From contig NC_018261.1 of assembly GCF_000227135.1 (NCBI RefSeq), forward strand, positions 1,374,355 through 1,438,354: DNA of 64,000 nt, read 5' to 3'. The DNA comes from Leishmania donovani (lineage: Eukaryota; Euglenozoa; Kinetoplastea; Trypanosomatida; Trypanosomatidae). The notes below the pieces were generated by a model that saw only the letters and a list, made by a program, of their open reading frames with translations, had not been told where the DNA came from and searched no databases. Numbering within the stretch: the stretch's first letter is position 1; each line of letters begins with the position of its first letter. Both the position numbers and the translations under genes were made by a program. Shown here in pieces: positions 10,123-17,500 of this stretch.

Positions 10123-12987
10123 ATGCAGCAATCATCCTTTGAAGTCGCCGTGGACAGGAGCAGCCAGCACTCCTTCGTGACGGTCTCGCAGCACTACCTC
10201 GACACTGTGCTGCGGCCGCTTTACACCGGCCGCCTGCCGCTAGCGGTGCCGTTGCGCATTACAGGGCGGAGCGGCCACGACATCTACGTCGGGTGCCTCA
10301 CCAACCGGCCGCACACGCGCTCCAAGTTTGTGCTTGTTTTCCCCCTTGCGCTCTGCTATGACCATGGGCTGAAGGAGGGCGAGCTGGTGGAGTGCGTGCC
10401 GCTGCCCAACACGCCGCGTGCGACCAAGGTTCTGGTGGCGCCGCTGACGGTGGATGACAGCGAGGTAGTGGAGCAGAACGCGCTTCGTGTCGAGAACCTG
10501 CTGCTTCGCCAGGTGCAGGTGGTGTTCCCCTCCATGATCATCTCCGTCTCCATCTTCCCCGGAGTGCCGGCCAAGGTGATGGTGACCGCCATCGAGTGCG
10601 GCGACGCGGAGGAGAAGCTGCGTAGCGGGTGCGCGACGATGCACGAGGGCACACATTTTGTAATTGCCACCCGTGTCCGTCAGGAGCAGACGGACCGCGG
10701 GGCTGATGGTGCTGCCGCACCGCCGCTCTGGGCCTTTGTCCGCGGGCGGCCCGCTCGTGCCGCCGCTGACAGCGGGGCCGAGCGCAACGACACGGCTGCG
10801 GTGCGGGTGCGCCGCGTCACGGCTGACAAGTACCACTGGAAAAACGGTATGGCGCTCGGCGTCCTCGACTGCGCGACGCTGGCGACACTGAACAGGGAGG
10901 AGGTGACTCCGGGGTTTCTGCGGGCACACTTGAAGCAGATGACCGTCGTTGTCGTGGACAACGCCGACGGCGAGGCAGCGGGAGCTGCGGACGAGGAGGG
11001 CGTGTGCGTGGTGGACTCCCTGGCACAGGCGACAAACCTTCTCCTTACTCCTCACGGTCTCGACCTGTCGGCCCCTACGGCTGGGAAGGCTGGCGACGCA
11101 ACCAGGAACGATTCTGCCGGAGTGGTCCGTCCGGTGCTCTCGAGTCCCGCGCTACTCCCACTCTCTGCGGTGGCGCTGGACGCCGTCACGCAGGTGCACG
11201 GGAGGGTAGCGGAGGAGCTGCAGCAGCACCTTGTGGCCGCCCTCCACCAGTCGAGCGTGCCGCGGTTTGCCAATCTGCACCAGAACAACGTGCTGCTGTG
11301 CGGCGGGAAAGGCTTTGGCAAGTCGACGGTGGTGCGCGCGGTGCTCGACACGCTATCCGACGTGCACACCGTAACGCTCGAGTGTGGCAAGGTCAAGTCC
11401 TTCTCTGCAGACATCGCCAGGGCCTTGATGGAGTGCGTTCTGTGCAAGCCAGCGGTGCTGGTGCTGGAGAACTTCGACAGCATCGCGCCGGCGCAGCAGG
11501 AGGGCCACGCGGAGGCGATGACGGCTATGACGCGGGCAACACTGGAGGCAACGCTGACACGCTTCTGCTATCAGTTCTCCGTTCGTCCACAAGGAGCGGT
11601 GGTGGTGCTGGCGACATGCTCGAGCCGCGACGCAGTGCACGAGACGCTGCGGTCGGCTTACTGCTTCCGGCGGGTGCTAACGCTGGAGGCGCTGAATCGC
11701 GCGTCGCGGACGGTGCTGACTGAACAGCTGTTCCCATACGCGCCGCGCGAAGACGTGGCGGCGGCGGCGGCGCTGATGGACAACTACACCCCGTTTGACG
11801 TGAAGCAGCTGGCGGCGCGGATGCGGGCGAAGCTGGCGGCGGAGCCGGCCCTGTCGCTGCGCGAGTGCGCCGCGGCCTGCGTGACCTTCTTTACCCCGCT
11901 GGCGCACACCGGCATCAACTTTCTCAAAGGGGACAAGGTGTCGTGGGAGTCGATTGGCGGGCTGGAGGAGGCGAAGAAGACGCTGTACAATACGCTGGTG
12001 CTGCCGATCAAGCACCCGCAGCTCTTCGCGCGGCTGCCGCTCAAGACGCGCAGCGGCATCCTGCTCTACGGCCCATCGGGGTGCGGCAAGACCTTCATCG
12101 TCGAATCCATCGTCAACGCGGAGAACTTGCACTGCATAGTCATCAACGGCCCGGAGGTGTTTGGCAAGTACATTGGGCAGAGCGAGCAGAAGATCCGCGA
12201 CGTCTTTGAGCGCGCGCAGGCGGCGGCGCCGTGTGTGGTGTTCTTTGACGAGTTCGACTCGGTGGCGCCGCAGCGCGGCGCTGACGACTCGGGCGTGACG
12301 GACCGCGTGGTGAACCAACTGCTGTGCTACCTGGACGGTGTGGAGGGGCGCAAGGACGTGTTTGTCGTCGCGGCCTCGAGCCGGCCGGACCTAATCGACG
12401 CGGCGCTGCTGCGGCCGGGCCGACTCGACAAGGCCGTCGTGTGCCCTGTGCCGAGCGAAGATGATCGGGTGGCAATACTGCGCAGCCTGCTGAGCAAGGC
12501 CTCGGCGCACTTCAGCGACGAGGAGCTGCGGCAAGTGGCGCGGCGCACGGTGAACTGGACGCCTGCGGACCTCTCGGCCATGGTGTCGTCGGCGAGCACG
12601 CTGATGAGCATGCGGTTCGTGGAGCGCCTGACAAAGCAGGCGGCTGGCGTGTCAGGCAGCATCGCTGGCTGTGGCACCGCGCCGGATGACGAGGATGGGT
12701 TTGTGATTGCTGGCCTCGGCCACGGTGTGACGCGAGAAAAGGTGGGGGACACGTTGAAGCCGCTGTGCCTAGCCACCCACGGCGGGGCGGAGGCGGCTGT
12801 CTCCGACACGGCCGCCCTCGCAGCGGAGCTGATGTCGATAGACGACTTGTGGGCGTCTGTGGCGACGACGCGGCCGTCGCTGTCGGAGAAGGACATCCAA
12901 AAGCATGAGCGCATCCACGCCTTGTTCTCCAAGGGCAAGAGCGCTCCTCCGCCCAAGCCTCCCGGGTCACGGCTCGTCACGCGATGA
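10123..12987 (+). CDS. PEX1: Peroxin-1, AAA ATPase of peroxisome (glycosome) biogenesis
   Basis: This 954-aa protein has the PEX1 N-domain (residues ~1-180, with a family-like segment around residues 105-155) followed by two AAA domains. D1 has Walker A G-G-K-G-F-G-K-S at 394-401 and, at the Walker B position, V-L-E-N-F-D around 447-452. D2 has G-P-S-G-C-G-K-T at 650-657, F-F-D-E-F-D at 707-712, and the PEX1-diagnostic G-V-T-D-R-V-V-N-Q-L-L and R-P-D-L-I-D-A-A-L-L-R-P-G-R-L-D-K stretches. With PEX6 it extracts the PEX5 receptor from the peroxisomal membrane, which in trypanosomatids is the glycosome. The frame continues upstream to a TTG at 10102 but ATG 10123 is the first methionine. The protein is shorter than human PEX1 (1283 aa). 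The D1 Walker B lacks the usual second acidic residue, so ATP turnover probably rests on D2. PEX6 is not in this window. Confidence 0.95.
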   Translation: MQQSSFEVAVDRSSQHSFVTVSQHYLDTVLRPLYTGRLPLAVPLRITGRSGHDIYVGCLTNRPHTRSKFVLVFPLALCYDHGLKEGELVECVPLPNTPRATKVLVAPLTVDDSEVVEQNALRVENLLLRQVQVVFPSMIISVSIFPGVPAKVMVTAIECGDAEEKLRSGCATMHEGTHFVIATRVRQEQTDRGADGAAAPPLWAFVRGRPARAAADSGAERNDTAAVRVRRVTADKYHWKNGMALGVLDCATLATLNREEVTPGFLRAHLKQMTVVVVDNADGEAAGAADEEGVCVVDSLAQATNLLLTPHGLDLSAPTAGKAGDATRNDSAGVVRPVLSSPALLPLSAVALDAVTQVHGRVAEELQQHLVAALHQSSVPRFANLHQNNVLLCGGKGFGKSTVVRAVLDTLSDVHTVTLECGKVKSFSADIARALMECVLCKPAVLVLENFDSIAPAQQEGHAEAMTAMTRATLEATLTRFCYQFSVRPQGAVVVLATCSSRDAVHETLRSAYCFRRVLTLEALNRASRTVLTEQLFPYAPREDVAAAAALMDNYTPFDVKQLAARMRAKLAAEPALSLRECAAACVTFFTPLAHTGINFLKGDKVSWESIGGLEEAKKTLYNTLVLPIKHPQLFARLPLKTRSGILLYGPSGCGKTFIVESIVNAENLHCIVINGPEVFGKYIGQSEQKIRDVFERAQAAAPCVVFFDEFDSVAPQRGADDSGVTDRVVNQLLCYLDGVEGRKDVFVVAASSRPDLIDAALLRPGRLDKAVVCPVPSEDDRVAILRSLLSKASAHFSDEELRQVARRTVNWTPADLSAMVSSASTLMSMRFVERLTKQAAGVSGSIAGCGTAPDDEDGFVIAGLGHGVTREKVGDTLKPLCLATHGGAEAAVSDTAALAAELMSIDDLWASVATTRPSLSEKDIQKHERIHALFSKGKSAPPPKPPGSRLVTR

Positions 12988-13256
12988 GCGCCCGCCCCCC
13001 GGATGATATGGAGGAGGTTGTCGCTGTGATTTCTCGCTTGTCTTATGCCCAACGAGCAACTGAAATAGAACAGAACCAAAAAAAAAATACTGGACTGTGG
13101 ACCACGAACGACTCGATGGGGGTGTGATGAGCACCTTTACGTTTTTTTCTCTTGCGGTTGCCGCCCCTTCCCTTGCGGACCCTTAGCCCTTCGTGTTCCC
13201 TCGCTCCCCCCCCCGCGTCCTCCTCCTCGCGCCCGCCGGGCGAAAAGAGAGAAAAG
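12988..13256. other. Short spacer between PEX1 and the tRNA cluster
   Basis: It contains an A9 run near 13079-13087 and T and C runs. T-rich sequence at 13142-13151 and the C9 run are on the + strand. I see no gene. Confidence 0.6.
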
Positions 13257-13329
13257 CTCCTCCCGTTGGATTCGAACCAACGACCTGTAGGTTAACAGCC
13301 TAACGCGCTGCCGACTGCGCCAGGGAGGA
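13257..13329 (-). tRNA. tRNA-Asn (GTT), copy 1
   Basis: Read on the - strand, a 73-nt cloverleaf has a perfect 7-bp acceptor (TCCTCCC/GGGAGGA), a D-arm with A box, an anticodon loop with GTT, a T-arm with G-G-T-T-C-G-A-A-T-C-C (B box) and discriminator G. Its 73 bases are identical to the + strand copy at 13826-13898. On its own strand it is followed by a short T run (T4), a Pol III stop. Confidence 0.97.
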
Positions 13330-13392
13330 CACGCAAAACCACGATTTCCTATGGAAACGTGCTCCATCCCGAGATGGGCAAGGCAAGGAAAA

Positions 13393-13464
13393 GGGCCGCT
13401 AGGGGAATTGAACCCCTGACCTCCCGCACCCGAAGCGGGAATCATACCACTAGACTAAGCGGCC
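13393..13464 (-). tRNA. tRNA-Pro (CGG)
   Basis: Read on the - strand, a 72-nt cloverleaf has acceptor GGCCGCT/AGCGGCC, anticodon stem CCCGC/GCGGG with loop TTCGGGT (anticodon CGG, reading CCG), T-loop T-T-C-A-A-T-T and discriminator C. On its strand it is followed by a short T-rich stretch. Confidence 0.96.
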
Positions 13465-13544
13465 ACAGAGCCTCCCTTTTTTGTTTTTCACCGAAAATAT
13501 CCGTCCACTCTGCGCACACAACTCATTTTCGTTGGATACCCGAC

Positions 13545-13616
13545 GGCCGCTTAGCACAGTGGCAGTGCACCACTCTCGTAAAGTGGGGGTCGCGAGTTCG
13601 ATTCTCGCAGTGGCCT
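13545..13616 (+). tRNA. tRNA-Thr (CGT)
   Basis: A 72-nt cloverleaf has acceptor GGCCGCT/AGTGGCC (one G-T pair), anticodon stem CCACT/AGTGG with loop CTCGTAA (anticodon CGT, reading ACG), T-loop T-T-C-G-A-T-T and discriminator T. A long T run directly after it (through ~13628) is a strong Pol III terminator. Confidence 0.96.
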
Positions 13617-13628
13617 TTCTTTTTTTTT
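13617..13628 (+). terminator. Pol III terminator after tRNA-Thr
   Basis: After the discriminator the + strand reads three or four T, one C, then eight T, which fits RNA polymerase III termination at T4 or longer. Confidence 0.75.
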
Positions 13629-13680
13629 CGGACAACTTGACCGAGAACGTGAGCTCCCCTCTCTAACACCGTGTTAGCAA

Positions 13681-13764
13681 CCTTCTGTAGCTCAATTGGT
13701 AGAGCATGTGACTGTAGAGATCGCAGATATCACAGGGTCGCTGGTTCGATTCCGGCCGGAAGGA
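13681..13764 (+). tRNA. tRNA-Tyr (GTA) with 11-nt intron
   Basis: An 84-nt gene has acceptor CCTTCTG/CGGAAGG (one T-G pair), discriminator A, anticodon stem TGTGA/TCACA and anticodon GTA at 13714-13716. The anticodon loop is 18 nt, that is a normal 7-nt loop plus an 11-nt insertion one base 3' of the anticodon, best placed at 13718-13728. In trypanosomatids tRNA-Tyr is the one nuclear tRNA known to carry an intron, and it is 11 nt. In T. brucei that intron undergoes unusual editing before splicing (established knowledge). A short T4 follows near 13769-13772. Confidence 0.96.
13718..13728 (+). other. Intron of tRNA-Tyr
   Basis: These 11 nt must be removed to leave a standard 7-nt anticodon loop. 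The exact phase could shift by one base because an A or G can serve on either side. Confidence 0.8.
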
Positions 13765-13779
13765 AATCTTTTCGTCATC

Positions 13780-13797
13780 GGGGCTTTTTGAAGCCCC
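13780..13797. other. Small perfect hairpin between tRNA-Tyr and tRNA-Asn
   Basis: GGGGCTT at 13780-13786 pairs perfectly with AAGCCCC at 13791-13797 around a 4-nt loop. It sits 15 nt after tRNA-Tyr. It could aid termination or processing, or be incidental. Confidence 0.6.
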
Positions 13798-13825
13798 GGC
13801 ACTGAATTCAATGGTTAGTAATGAA

Positions 13826-13898
13826 TCCTCCCTGGCGCAGTCGGCAGCGCGTTAGGCTGTTAACCTACAGGTCGTTGGTTCGAATCCAACGGGAGGAG
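13826..13898 (+). tRNA. tRNA-Asn (GTT), copy 2
   Basis: The same 73-nt tRNA as the - strand copy at 13257-13329: perfect acceptor stem, anticodon GTT, B box intact, discriminator G. It is followed after C by T6, a Pol III terminator. The two copies form an inverted repeat about 500 nt apart. Confidence 0.97.
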
Positions 13899-14501
13899 CT
13901 TTTTTCACACGGTTTTTTACAGCACCACCAAAACGCAAGCAAAAGAGGCTGTCCCGGGAACATTGCACACACCGTTTTTCCAACGCTCCTCCAACTCTTT
14001 TCTCTCCCTCCGTCTGTTGATCATTCGTGTTACCTCCATTTCTGTTGTGGAGTCTCTTCCCCCCGACTTCCCCACCATATCTTCCCTACTATTTTCGCAG
14101 CAGGAGCACACTGCGGTCTTCACACCCAACAAAAATCCATGCGGCAGCCCCCCTCCCCGACTATTCATTGAAAGGAATGCAAGCTACACCCCCTCCTGCT
14201 TCTACCGACTCCCCGCACGCACAGGAATTACCCCCACTCCAGACAGCTGTTGTTTTTGCGCAGACAACCATTAAAGAATGAAAGCGCATGGCCCCTCTGT
14301 GCTCCTGCTCCGCAATCACTTCACTCTTTTCTCGTCCGTGTTTCTCCTTACTCGTTCGCCTCATCCCAGCAGCGCGTCCTCCTACCGCAGCAACAAAGTG
14401 CGGAATGTAGCGCCATGACATAAGTATACAAAAAAAGTGCGGCGCCGTCACGAAACCAGGTTCTTGGTCTTTTTTACTCATCTGCGCCACCTTCCGCATG
14501 C
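13899..14501. other. Spacer between the tRNA cluster and the 1945-aa gene
   Basis: Pyrimidine-rich leader DNA. A good polypyrimidine tract followed by AG at 14368-14369 is a likely spliced-leader acceptor. Another AG at 14507-14508 falls between two candidate start codons. I see no further gene. Confidence 0.6.
14368..14369 (+). promoter_or_regulatory. Candidate spliced-leader acceptor AG for the 1945-aa gene
   Basis: A pyrimidine-rich run at ~14334-14367 ends in AG at 14368-14369, leaving a 5' UTR of about 130 nt. An alternative acceptor at 14507-14508 would leave almost no leader. Confidence 0.45.
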
Positions 14502-17500
14502 ATGTTAGCCATGTCGCACGAAGCGCAGCTGCTAGGATTGCTGTGGTGCGAAGCAACGCAGCCGTCCTGCAATGCAGCAACGCTGACGCACAACATCGGC
14601 GTGGCTTTCCGCTACCTGGAGACGCCATGGGAAGACAAGGCAAAACAAATCATCGGTGCGCTCATAACCCTGAACGCCGGTCCAATGCACACCACCATCT
14701 GGGCCGCACTATTTCAGCAGCTCCGTGAAACAGACAAGCCCACCATCAAGGTATACGTTCTCAAGCAATTTGCCAACGTCTGCTGGACAGTTCCCACTAA
14801 TCAAGCCGCGAATGCGTTCCGTGCGTTCGCCCTCGAAGTGCGCCCGCTGTTGGAGGACGTTAATGTTGTCGTAAATGCCACTTTTCAGAGGTCATTTGCC
14901 GTCACCATCAAGTGTTTCAGCTCTTTCGCTGAGAAAGCACTTTCCAATGAGCTCTTCAGCGCTCTTTACCGGAGTCTGAAAGAGTGGAAACGGCCAGACA
15001 GCATCCGTGCGGCGTCCACTGTCATCGCAGCTATGGCCAATGACAACCCAAGCTGCCCATCTCCAGAACAACTTCTCCGCCAAGCAAGATACGACTTGGA
15101 TTGTTTCAGCTTTGCTGTACTGCTTGACACTCTCGTGTCTTTCGAAGTTGTTCCCGGTCGCATTTTGGATGAGCGACGTATTGCCGCATTCCGAGACGAA
15201 CTGAGCGAGATATTAGACAGCATTCTCGCCGCTCCGCAGGCAAACGAAAAGGTTGTTCCACCCTGCGTCAGCGCATATCGACGACTGAAGCAGGTCTGTG
15301 ATTCCTGGGAGCCGGTAGCTGCTGAGGCCTTCGCGCTTTTTATCGTGGATGCACTTGCTCAAGCAAAGGTTAGCAAGCTTCTTGTTTGCCCGTTCTTGCA
15401 TTTTCTGCATGAAACATCGTGTGTCTGGTCGCGGAGCTCTAGGACTGTGTGGCAACTCACGGGTAGCAGCGACCCCTTTGTGCGCGCCGATGCCTACGCG
15501 GCATTGTCGACCACTGTATATGTCATAGACGCTCCAGAGCAGCGGCTGGTGTTGTCAGACTTGTTGGAAAGGCTTCGTTTTTCAATCGCCGACAACTGCA
15601 GCGGCACCACTGTCGCCATCCTCAAATTTATAAAGAAGCTTTTGCTGCACGCACGCTTTCCCCCATCAGCAGAGGGACTGTATCTTTCAAAGCTGCTGCA
15701 TTTGTGCCGTCGTCACGGAAAGGGACTGTATCACGATCTGCCTGCGCAACTGGAACTACTCAACGTTTTTCTCTGCGCTAGCATTGCACCGGAAGCATTG
15801 GTTGTGTTTGCGCTTGAACTTTTTTCGGTGTCTCCTGATCGTGCGGTTGCGAAAAAGGCGTTTAGCGTGCTTCGTCATTTCTCGACGGAGGTGTTTCTCG
15901 ACAGCTGTGTGCAAAACAGTGGAGAATACAGTGATGACGCTAACTACTTTGAGGCCGCAATACAAATGCGACGCGACGAGCCTTTCGAAGACGAGCTCCT
16001 CCCATTTCTTCGGCTGCATCGTACCAAAGGGCTTTCTGCATGCATATATGCACGGCTTTGCACGCTCGCCGAAAATGAGACGAAAAGCTCCATGACTTGC
16101 ATTGTTGTGTGCGATGCTGTGAAGGAGATTAGCAGGACGAGCGCAGCCGCTATTTTCGACGACATCTTTTTCAAGCACACAACATTGTGTCTTTTGTCGC
16201 AGCTGCTTGTTCTGCAGGACCCTATGCCGAGTGATGCGTACGTGTCCCTTGTGCAGGCATGCGCATCTTGTCTTCAAGGCAATGACCTCCACATCCGCGA
16301 AGACGCACATCTGCTGAGCATGCTAGTACAACATTCGTGGAGTGCAATCGTAACGTGCACCACAGCTTTGTTTTCTACTTTTCTTCCAGCACCCGTTTTA
16401 CCCTCGTGCCGCTTTTTCCGCACCGATTCCCTTTCTCAAGCTTGCCGCCATCTTATTTTGATGTGTCGAGATATTGCATTGTCGAACGATGTTGCCTTCT
16501 ACGATAGTATGTTGCATGAGATGCTTACTAGCAACGTGAGTCTATTCATTTCGTGTGTCTCCTTTCTGCGCCATGCACCAATTTTTATAGCGGAGCTGGT
16601 GGAGTCGATGAGCTGCTGGCTTGAATGCTGCACTGCTCTCTCTACTTGTGTACCCAAAAGTGTGCTTCGACTCCTCACAGTGGTGCTTGAAGCAGCTGAG
16701 GAAGAGTTGCCCGTGGTCCGACAGCGAGCGGGAGCAACGCGTCACTCTCTTTTGTCGGTTGCACGCATGTGCAACGGCATGGTAAAACAAGCAATTGAAA
16801 TGGATTTGCTGTTGTGCTGCCCTGAAATCTGCAATTTTCTGCTATTTTTTATTTCAAAAGATGCAGATGATGAGGTATTTTTGTTTCGCGAACTGATTGC
16901 AAACAACTGGACATTGATCGTCGACTTGTTTTCGTTTTGTGAGCGTATCGCCATTTGCCTGCACAACGACAACGATGCTGGCGCCTTAGCTGCAGTTTTG
17001 AACCTTCTATTAGCGTTGTGCGACAGTGTTTATTTTCCGCAGGTTACAAGCGTTATTTCACGCGGCTCGTTTGAAAAACTGCTTCAAGTCTTGCGGAAAA
17101 CAGCCGATTTCAGCCAAAAGCGCCAGTGTATGTGCTTTGTCTCCCACATTCTCGCTGCGTTTGACGAAAATAACAGCCTGGAAGAAAAGGTGAGCGGCTG
17201 TTTTTCAGCGTGTAGTACCGATGTCGATTTTTTTGGACGCATTGATCGCTTGGTGCAGCTTTGGAATGCAAGTGATACCCAAACACAAGCTCGCTTCAAA
17301 ACCGCGCTTACAAGTTCTAGCAGCATAGAGAGGCTCGTCTGTGCAGCAGCCGTGGATGTGCAGTACATCCCAAAAGCCGTAGAGGCTGCTCTGGGTGCAT
17401 CGGCGGACCGCGAGGTACTAGATGTTCTGCTGCTTATTGTCACGGAAGCGGAGCCTGAGACACTCTCCCCTCTTTTGTTTGCCATTAACGATGAGGTGTT

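Noticed and set aside
13330..13900. Other small RNA genes (5S rRNA, 7SL, U snRNA) in the tRNA cluster
   Set aside because: All cloverleaf-length segments are accounted for by the five tRNAs and the gaps between them are too short and lack recognisable core sequences.
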